From: Nitrospira sp.
GTDB lineage: Bacteria; Nitrospirota; Thermodesulfovibrionia; Thermodesulfovibrionales; SM23-35
Direction: 5' to 3'
Assembly (NCBI GenBank): GCA_016873575.1
Contig: VGWY01000019.1
Location: forward strand, 1 to 19,855
Length of the DNA: 19,855 nucleotides
A program made the translations under genes and the position numbers. The number at the start of each line of letters is the position of its first letter. Within the stretch, counting starts at the first letter, position 1. This document shows positions 5,377-11,672 of the stretch, one piece after another. The notes beneath the pieces are model-generated. The model was not told the DNA's origin, ran no database searches, and worked only from the letters and a program-made list of their open reading frames with translations.

Positions 5377-7647
5377 ATGAAGGCAAGTATTTTCAAAACA
5401 TTAATAGTCGCAAATATTTTATTGATTACCTTTACTTCTACTTCTTCTTTTGCTTGGAATGGAGATACTTGGGGTCCGATAAGCAGGGAGACAATTGTCA
5501 GAATAGCGGATGAGATGATAGATTTTTCATGGAGCCCTCAGAATACCTTTAAACAATGGGGTTATACTTTTAATCCCGGCTCTATATATAGAGGTGAGGC
5601 ATATACTAAAGATAATCCTCAAGAGAATTGGGTGGAATTTTATAGTTGCATGGATAATAATCCTAATAATGATTATGTTTCCGGATGCAGTCAGAATCCT
5701 CAGAACCTTGGAAATGACTGCTCAGGGTTTGTGAGCATAAGTTGGAAATTGAAGAAAAGATATACAACAGAAGATTTTGAATGCGATGCCATGAATAAGC
5801 CTAGCCCTTGTGGTAATTATTACAATTCTTCCACTGATGATTTTGTAACAAAACTTGGAGACACAGGAAAAGGTAAAACTGCAGGTTTATTGCGAGGAGA
5901 TGCCCTCAATAACCCGGGAGTACATATTATACTTTTTGATTACTACGAGTTAGACGGAGTAGAATCAATGGAACAGACGCCTGGACAGCGGACTTCTTCT
6001 AAAGAGATGAGGCAATATTGGTCTTGGACGCGGTTAGCCTCCTACCGCCCCATAAGGCGAAATGATGTTCAGGATTATGTTTTTACTACCAAGTGGGGTT
6101 CTGAAGGAACTGGTAATGGGCAATTGCAATATCCTGAGGGTATAGCGGTTGACTCACAAGGATATGTATATGTAGCTGATACAGGTAATTATCGCATCCA
6201 GAAGTTTAATAGCAGTGGTGGTTACATAACTAAATGGGGTTCTTATGGCTCTGGTAATGGGCAATTTAAATATCCCACTGGTATAGCAGTTGACTCATCG
6301 GCAAATGTATATGTTACAGATTCAGGTAATGCATGTGTCCAGAAGTTTACCAGCAATGGTGGTTTTATAACTTGGTGGTTTTCTACTTATAGAGACAATG
6401 ATGTAACTTGGGGTTATGCCCCCGATGACATAGCAGTTGATTTATCAGGAATTGTATATGAAGTAGATGATTATCCTGCTCTTATTCAGAAGTTTACCAG
6501 TAATGGTAGTTTCATAACCCAATGGGGGTCTAAAGGTTCTGGTGATGGGCAGTTTATTTATCCCCATGGCATAACAGTTGACTCATCGGGAAATGTGTAT
6601 ATAGCAGATTCAGGTAATTATCGCATTCAGAAGCTCACCAGTAATGGTGGTTTTATAACCAAGTGGGGCTCTTATGGCTCTGGTGATGGACAGTTTAATT
6701 ATCCTTATGACTCAGCTGTTGACTCATCACTAAATGTATATGTGGCTGATACAGGTAATAATCGTATTCAGAAGTTTTCACTATACCCGTCGGCTCCATC
6801 CAATCTTACCGCTACCGCTGTATCATCAAGTCAGATAATACTTTCATGGCAGGACAATTCAAACAACGAAACAGGGTTTAAGATTAAAAGAAAGAGTGGC
6901 ATTAAAGGGACATATTCAACAATTGCCACTGTGGGTGCTAATGTTACCAGTTGTTCTGATATTGGCCTTACTGCAGACGAGATATATTACTATTCTGTAT
7001 GGGCCTACAACGGCGCAGGAGATTCTGCTTATTCTAATGAGGCAGATGCTACCATAGGCGAGTCACCGGCAGCCCCTTCGAATCTTACGGCAACTGCTAT
7101 ATCATCACCAAAACAGATAAAGCTTTCATGGCAGGATAATTCAAACAATGAGAGAGGTTTTAAGATAGAGCGTAAGACTGGTATCGCTGGGACATATTTA
7201 AAAATTGCTACTGTTGGTGCTGGTGTTATTAATTATACTGATACCAATATCAGTGAAGATATAACTTATTATTACCGGGTAAGTGCTTACAATAATGTTG
7301 GAGATTCTGCTTATTCCAACGAGGCAAATGCAGCTATTGTTACAGGCAGACTACCAGCAGATCCTTCAAACCTTAACGCCAGAGATATTGGCTCTTGTCT
7401 TTTCAGCCCTCGAGAGAGGATATACCTTACCTGGACGGATAATTCAAACAATGAGGAAGGTTTTAAAATAGAACGCAAGAGGATAGAAACCGGGGAGCCA
7501 TATTCGCAAATAGATATTTTGAGAGCGAATAGTAGATCTTACGCCAAATGTGAAATTGATGATTATACTTATTGCTATCGAATAAGGGCATACAATGCAA
7601 ATGGAAATTCGGATTACAGTAATGAGGTATGCATTAATATTCCCTAA
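5377..7647 (+). CDS. Large exported NlpC/P60-like, NHL-propeller and fibronectin-III protein
   Basis: This 756-residue protein starts with a signal peptide (to SSFA, residue 26). Residues about 35-225 resemble an NlpC/P60-type cysteine peptidase or amidase: GNDCSGFVS with the candidate nucleophile Cys115, and GVHIILF with the candidate His183. Residues about 236-475 hold five NHL-type blades of about 47 residues (TKWGSxGxGNGQ, YPxGIAVDSxGxVYVADTGN, YRIQKF). Blade 3 is degenerate. Residues about 475-756 form three fibronectin type III domains (APSNLTAT, LSWQDNSNNExGFKIERK, YYRVSAYN...DSAYSNEA). It is probably secreted or surface-bound, acting on cell-wall peptide or binding surface polymer. 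The ribosome-binding site is AGGAGGGG, 28 bp after the propeller gene. The propeller repeats relate it to its upstream neighbours. The catalytic assignment is inferred from two motifs only. Confidence 0.85.
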   Translation: MKASIFKTLIVANILLITFTSTSSFAWNGDTWGPISRETIVRIADEMIDFSWSPQNTFKQWGYTFNPGSIYRGEAYTKDNPQENWVEFYSCMDNNPNNDYVSGCSQNPQNLGNDCSGFVSISWKLKKRYTTEDFECDAMNKPSPCGNYYNSSTDDFVTKLGDTGKGKTAGLLRGDALNNPGVHIILFDYYELDGVESMEQTPGQRTSSKEMRQYWSWTRLASYRPIRRNDVQDYVFTTKWGSEGTGNGQLQYPEGIAVDSQGYVYVADTGNYRIQKFNSSGGYITKWGSYGSGNGQFKYPTGIAVDSSANVYVTDSGNACVQKFTSNGGFITWWFSTYRDNDVTWGYAPDDIAVDLSGIVYEVDDYPALIQKFTSNGSFITQWGSKGSGDGQFIYPHGITVDSSGNVYIADSGNYRIQKLTSNGGFITKWGSYGSGDGQFNYPYDSAVDSSLNVYVADTGNNRIQKFSLYPSAPSNLTATAVSSSQIILSWQDNSNNETGFKIKRKSGIKGTYSTIATVGANVTSCSDIGLTADEIYYYSVWAYNGAGDSAYSNEADATIGESPAAPSNLTATAISSPKQIKLSWQDNSNNERGFKIERKTGIAGTYLKIATVGAGVINYTDTNISEDITYYYRVSAYNNVGDSAYSNEANAAIVTGRLPADPSNLNARDIGSCLFSPRERIYLTWTDNSNNEEGFKIERKRIETGEPYSQIDILRANSRSYAKCEIDDYTYCYRIRAYNANGNSDYSNEVCINIP

Positions 7648-7651
7648 TAAA

Positions 7652-7780
7652 GAGTCTGTTGCACAAATAGCAAAATGTTACTAAATGTCTGAACCTTGTT
7701 TCAGCATCTAATAAAATCAATATGTTATGAGACCCTGAAACGAGTTCGGGGTGACAAATTAACGTTTGTGCAACAGGCTC
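7652..7780. mobile_element. MITE-like element with 16-bp terminal inverted repeats
   Basis: The ends gagtctgttgcacaaa (7652-7667) and tttgtgcaacaggctc (7765-7780) are reverse complements at 15 of 16 positions. The element is 129 bp, has no ORF of its own, and is flanked by the direct repeat taaa (7648-7651 and 7781-7784), as expected of a target-site duplication. It lies directly after the stop codon of the 5377-7647 gene, between convergent genes, so its hairpin could also act as a transcription stop. Confidence 0.65.
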
Positions 7781-7844
7781 TAAAGATCTATAATAGCCAC
7801 CAACTTCTATTTTATGCTCATTATTATTATCCAAAATATGAGGG

Positions 7845-7957
7845 TGCTTCTACTTCGCTCGCAGTGGCAGAAAGCGAATGGATTCAAATTTGTCCTGAGC
7901 GAGATTTTTCGGCTTTGCCTCGGAATGACAGAAGGCAAGGGCTTGCAATGACAATGT
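7845..7957. repeat. Degenerate CATTGCGAG/AATGACAG repeat debris
   Basis: This non-coding stretch between convergent genes contains cttcgctcgcagtggcag, tcctgagcgagat, gcctcggaatgacag and gcttgcaatgacaatg. These are fragments of the palindrome family seen intact at 1695-1768. Nothing else is evident between 7781 and 7965. Confidence 0.45.
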
Positions 7958-7965
7958 AAAACCAT

Positions 7966-9516
7966 TTACTGCCCTAATGTCCCCTTTATCCTCTCCAGTT
8001 CAACAATTGCCTTTGCATAATCAATCTTTGCCCTTTTTTCTGATGATAAAGACCTTGTATATTCTTCCTGAAATTTCAGTACATCATTCATTGTTGCCAT
8101 GCCAACCCTGAACCTGCCTTCTTCTGCATCGAGCCTCTTTCCCGATGCAATCCGTGTCTTTTTCGTCGCTGCAATTGATTCTGATGCAAGATTGAGTGAC
8201 CTCCAGGCCTCCCGCACCTCTGTTATTATCTTCTGTTCAATGGCCTTAAGGTTTATATCAGCCTTCTGTTCATCATGTCTTGCCTTGAGTACATTCCCTT
8301 TTGCAGCATTGTTTTCAATAGGTATATTGAGAAAAAGTCCCACCTGCCACGAGTAATACTTTCCGGAACTCAGCTTATCCAGTGCGTCTGAGTAACTGCT
8401 ATTCAGGCCATTCAGACCTGTAGAGCCAAAGATATTGAGGTCAGGCAATCTCTGGTTTTCATAAAATCTGCGAATGATTCCCTTGTTCTTTTTATCTATA
8501 GATGCCTGACGAAGCTCTTTTCTGTTTGATAAGGCAGTATTCAAAGCAGATTCCACAGATGGCAGCTCAGATGGTTCAGGAGGCTTATCAACCGGCAATA
8601 TCCCCTTTTGCCATTCCTTAAGGTTTAGTGTAACCCTGAGCCTGTCTTCGGCATCAGATATGAATTTCTTAGCCCGGAGTAAAGCCTCTTCCCTGAATGC
8701 AACCTCTGCCTCAGCCTTATATATCTCAACAGGTGCGAGTAACCCTGCCTCAATCCTTGCCTTTGCCTCATCAAAAAGGTTCCTTGCAAGTTTCAGGGAA
8801 AGCTCTGCAACTTCAAGTTCCTCCCTTGCAGACAGGAGATCCCAGTACGCCTTTGTTGTATCAGAAATGATCTGTATAACTTTGTCATCCAGCCTGAGTC
8901 TTGATATATCCAGGTTATTTTTTGCAACATTCAGGTTACTTTCCTGTATTTCCTTCCCCATTTCCTTCAAAAGCGGCTGAGACACTGTTAGTGCGAGTCC
9001 GGATGTGTAATACGGATTAAGTGATAAGAATGTAGAGTTGCTTTTGAAACGTTCATTCGTCCATTTAAGCTCGTATTTGGTACCTGTATGAATCTTACCT
9101 TCAATGCCGGCCTCTGACATAAACGCACGTTCTTCACCGACTGTTGAATAATATATGTAGGGTGATACATTTTTCTGATATGACTCACTCAACTGAAGTT
9201 TAAACTGAGGATCAAACTCACCTTCCTTTACCTTTATATCTGCATCGGAGATATGGAGATTTTGCTTTTCATCCATGAGAGATAGATTCTCTTTCACTGC
9301 AATATCAACCGCCTCTTTGAGAGTGAGTTCTATTAAATCAACTGCAAAAACACTGGAAGGAAGAAGTAAACAGTAAACAGTAAACAGTAAAACGTGAGTC
9401 GTGAGGCGTGAATCGTGAGACGTGAGTCGAAAAAGCCTTTTAAGGTGGTAAACTTTAAACTTTAAAACCCTCGGCCTGAGCTCGGGTCTAAGGCTTTCAA
9501 CTTTGAACTTTTTCAT
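7966..9516 (-). CDS. TolC-like outer-membrane factor (OEP family)
   Basis: The 516-residue protein is an outer-membrane efflux channel subunit: a trimer whose beta-barrel and long alpha-helical tunnel let an inner-membrane transporter and adaptor expel substrates. The mature part begins near residue 59 with LTLKEAVDIAVKENLSL, and the two family repeats follow with long helices rich in Ala, Glu and Arg (ISDTTKAYWDLLSAREELEV; EARIEAGLLAPVEIYKAEAE-like near 250; GMATMNDVLKFQEEYTRSL near 475). The first 58 residues are odd. They form a long basic stretch followed by the hydrophobic core HVLLFTVYCLLLPSSVFA, and most of this is encoded by heptanucleotide repeats. The ATG lies one base after the stop of the EamA gene (TAAGATG), giving translational coupling. 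No adaptor (HlyD/MacA) gene is adjacent. Confidence 0.9.
   Translation of the reverse strand: MKKFKVESLRPELRPRVLKFKVYHLKRLFRLTSHDSRLTTHVLLFTVYCLLLPSSVFAVDLIELTLKEAVDIAVKENLSLMDEKQNLHISDADIKVKEGEFDPQFKLQLSESYQKNVSPYIYYSTVGEERAFMSEAGIEGKIHTGTKYELKWTNERFKSNSTFLSLNPYYTSGLALTVSQPLLKEMGKEIQESNLNVAKNNLDISRLRLDDKVIQIISDTTKAYWDLLSAREELEVAELSLKLARNLFDEAKARIEAGLLAPVEIYKAEAEVAFREEALLRAKKFISDAEDRLRVTLNLKEWQKGILPVDKPPEPSELPSVESALNTALSNRKELRQASIDKKNKGIIRRFYENQRLPDLNIFGSTGLNGLNSSYSDALDKLSSGKYYSWQVGLFLNIPIENNAAKGNVLKARHDEQKADINLKAIEQKIITEVREAWRSLNLASESIAATKKTRIASGKRLDAEEGRFRVGMATMNDVLKFQEEYTRSLSSEKRAKIDYAKAIVELERIKGTLGQ
9365..9427 (-). repeat. Heptanucleotide arrays encoding the TolC-like signal peptide region
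   Basis: On the plus strand there are units of agtaaac/cagtaaa (three and a partial, 9365-9391), a one-base step, then cgtgagt, cgtgagg, cgtgaat, cgtgaga and cgtgagt (9393-9427). Read on the minus strand they encode residues 30-51 of the TolC-like protein, including LLFTVYCL of the hydrophobic core. Further AAAGTTT-type 7-mers at about 9451-9465 and 9498-9513 extend the pattern into residues 1-22. Confidence 0.8.
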
Positions 9517-9517
9517 C

Positions 9518-10342
9518 TTACTTTGACCCTTTTAATGTTAGGTAACCAGAAAAAATTATCATGATACCACCAATAACCGAATTCAGCCCTGGCAATTCAC
9601 TCAGGAATAACATACTGAAGATTATAGCACTAACAGGTTCAAGATAACCAAGCACAGCAGCCCTGTTAGCAGTAACATGCTGGAGCCCTTTGAAATATAA
9701 AATTGGCGCAATCGTTGAATGGATAATCCCCATAAATAAAAAACTCCATAAGGCTTTAATCGGGAACTCTCTTATAAAAGGCGCAAGCAGGATTGCGATA
9801 ACAGCATTTGAGAAAAAGGCAAGTACAAGCGGGTTGAAATTCTGTGCTTGTATCCGCAAGAAAATAATGATGATTGCATATGCTAAGCCTGAGGCAAGAC
9901 CTGCCATAATCCCTGCCATGTGGCCTTCTCTGAATGAGAACCCACCGAGCATAATCAGGAGGCCTGTTGAGGCTATAACTATCACAAGAATAATCTTCCT
10001 CGTGATTATCTCTTTCAGAAAGAGTGGTGCAAGAAATGCAACGATTATAGGTGCAGTATAATGGGTAAGGACTGCATTTGCTATCGTTGTATGTTTAAAC
10101 GCATAAAAATACGTGAATGTATTTAAAAGTGAAAAGCAGCCAAGTATTGCAGCATACTTAAGCCTCTTGATGTCAGGAATCTCTTTTCTGTATTTTTTCT
10201 GAGATAGGATTATACCCTGAATGATCAAAGATATGATAAGTGAATAAAAAATAAGGACATGTATTGCAACCCCTGATAGCCTTACAACGATACCGAGAGA
10301 ACTCCAGAGAAATATGGCAATGAGGATATAAAGGGAAGCCAT
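9518..10342 (-). CDS. EamA-family (drug/metabolite transporter superfamily) membrane transporter
   Basis: This 274-residue protein fits the DMT/EamA architecture of two five-helix repeats. It is almost wholly hydrophobic, starting MASLYILIAIFLWSSLGIVV. The first repeat contains YAAILGCFSLLNTFTYFYAF and ANAVLTHYTAPIIVAFLAPL; the second has the equivalent FMGIIHSTIAPILYFKGLQH and ANRAAVLGYLEPVSAIIFSM. Members move metabolites or amino acids across the inner membrane; the substrate cannot be told from sequence. The ATG at 10342 is immediately preceded by a palindromic repeat whose GGGGGG run stands where a ribosome-binding site belongs. It is followed without a gap by the TolC-like gene. Confidence 0.9.
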   Translation of the reverse strand: MASLYILIAIFLWSSLGIVVRLSGVAIHVLIFYSLIISLIIQGIILSQKKYRKEIPDIKRLKYAAILGCFSLLNTFTYFYAFKHTTIANAVLTHYTAPIIVAFLAPLFLKEIITRKIILVIVIASTGLLIMLGGFSFREGHMAGIMAGLASGLAYAIIIIFLRIQAQNFNPLVLAFFSNAVIAILLAPFIREFPIKALWSFLFMGIIHSTIAPILYFKGLQHVTANRAAVLGYLEPVSAIIFSMLFLSELPGLNSVIGGIMIIFSGYLTLKGSK

Positions 10343-10343
10343 T

Positions 10344-10388
10344 AATCCCCCCTTCCCCCCTTTAATAAAGGGGGGTGAGGGGGGATTA
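10344..10388. repeat. Intergenic copy of the NPPxSPFxKGG-type palindromic repeat
   Basis: A run of C, then tttaataaa, then a run of G (about 10347-10385) matches the centre of the cobT insert. Here it lies between genes and abuts the EamA start codon. On the minus strand its GGGGGGATTA ends one base before ATG. Confidence 0.8.
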
Positions 10389-10442
10389 TCAGGACTCTAT
10401 ATGTAAAACTTTCTTTGCTTTTCACATTAATACTAACTCAGA

Positions 10443-11603
10443 TCATTCTAAAGGGAGATCTTTTATATTCTCAAGAACTGTTTTCCTGAGTTTAGATGGG
10501 GACTCTATTTTAATAAGCTGTTTGCCGTTATCAAGAACAGGTATGAGTATATCTTCAAATCTTTTTCCGCATGAGCAAATATGTTTATCCTTATTGTTTG
10601 TGACAATCTTTCTTGTCCCACATTTTTGACATCTCAGGACTCTTTTACTACCAGACCACTTCCCTCTTTTCGCTACGGGCTTTCCTTCAACCTCCATGAT
10701 ATCCATGGCATAGTCAACAACAGGCGCATTGCTTATTGATGTGCCGATACCATAACCATCAACGACAGGATTTAAAACAGGGATATCTTCTTCTTTTATT
10801 CCACCGCTTACATAGAACTTGATATGCTTATAGCCTCTAAGATCGAGTTCCCATCTGCATTCTTCGAGGATACGATAAAAATTGCCTCTTCTTGACGAGG
10901 GGGTATCAAACCGCACTGCAAAGAGCCTCTTCCCCATGGCTTCTGCAACATTCATGCATTCAAATTTTTCATCAAGGAATGTATCAATCAATGCAACTCT
11001 TTTAACCTCTGGATCCAGGACTTCATCATATGCCTTTATTGCATCTACTGTAGATCCCATGCATATGATCAGTGCATGTGGCATTGTGCCCATAGGATCT
11101 TCACCAATTATTTCACCTGATTTTACAACTGCAACACCATCACATCCACCAATATATGCGTTTCTTTCAATCATTGGGGCAAGAATTGGATGCATCCTGC
11201 GGGCACCAAAACTGATAACAGGCCTTTCGCCGGCGAGTTTTTTAATCCTTGCTGTTTTTGTTGCAATCCCTGATGCCTGACATATTAGTCCTAAGATTGC
11301 AGTCTCATAAACACAGAAATTCTGGTATTCCCCTTCTATCTCCATGACCGGTTCATAAGGATAAAACACAGTCCCTTCTTGCATAGCCCTGACCTTGATT
11401 GGCAGGTATTTCATGAGATACATTGCCTCTTCGAGCCCTGCAAATACAGCCCATGGCCAGCTTTCGGGAAGACTTTTAGCGATAAATTCTGCTTTAACAA
11501 GTGGATTTATTTTCTTGGCTTTAAGAATCTTCAGTGTTCTTTCAAAATATACATCTGTTATCTTGCCATCAAGAATATCTTTAGGGTCGGCGGTATGAAA
11601 CAT
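10443..11603 (-). CDS. pncB: Nicotinate phosphoribosyltransferase
   Basis: The enzyme converts nicotinate and PRPP (with ATP) to nicotinate mononucleotide in NAD salvage; NaMN is also the phosphoribose donor for CobT. The 386 residues match the compact NAPRTase class known from archaea and Thermotoga-like bacteria. Seen are MFHTADPKDILDGKITDVYF at the start, the SFGARRMHP substrate-site motif (131-139), GTMPH (172-176) at the place of the family's functional histidine, LIDTF near 205, and FYVSGGI/GYGIGTSI phosphate-binding segments (263-289). The C-terminus carries a zinc-knuckle-like CxxC (325, 328) and CSC (343-345), as in that class. The ribosome-binding site AAAGGAGGT lies seven bases before the ATG. 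It may have its own promoter. Confidence 0.93.
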   Translation of the reverse strand: MFHTADPKDILDGKITDVYFERTLKILKAKKINPLVKAEFIAKSLPESWPWAVFAGLEEAMYLMKYLPIKVRAMQEGTVFYPYEPVMEIEGEYQNFCVYETAILGLICQASGIATKTARIKKLAGERPVISFGARRMHPILAPMIERNAYIGGCDGVAVVKSGEIIGEDPMGTMPHALIICMGSTVDAIKAYDEVLDPEVKRVALIDTFLDEKFECMNVAEAMGKRLFAVRFDTPSSRRGNFYRILEECRWELDLRGYKHIKFYVSGGIKEEDIPVLNPVVDGYGIGTSISNAPVVDYAMDIMEVEGKPVAKRGKWSGSKRVLRCQKCGTRKIVTNNKDKHICSCGKRFEDILIPVLDNGKQLIKIESPSKLRKTVLENIKDLPLE

Positions 11604-11630
11604 AACCTATACCTCCTTTTGCTTGGAAAT

Positions 11631-11658
11631 AGTATATCATTTCCATGAATCCCCTCAA
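11631..11658 (-). promoter_or_regulatory. Possible sigma-70-type promoter for pncB
   Basis: On the minus strand TTGAGG (11658-11653) and TATACT (11636-11631) are separated by 16 bases, lying between the stop of the permease gene (11673) and the pncB ATG (11603). They match the consensus hexamers at four and five of six positions. This suggests pncB can be transcribed apart from the ABC transporter genes. Confidence 0.4.
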
Positions 11659-11672
11659 CATTTTTATATAAG

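Noticed and set aside
6090..6790. Tandem repeats of about 141 bp that might be read as a DNA repeat array
   Set aside because: They encode degenerate NHL blades in one continuous reading frame; the periodicity is explained by protein domains.
7696..7959. 87-codon open frame between the convergent genes
   Set aside because: It is composed of MITE and interspersed-repeat sequence, with no ribosome-binding site or protein similarity.
9365..9427. CRISPR-like array
   Set aside because: The units are 7 bp with no spacers; this is a simple tandem array within a coding sequence.
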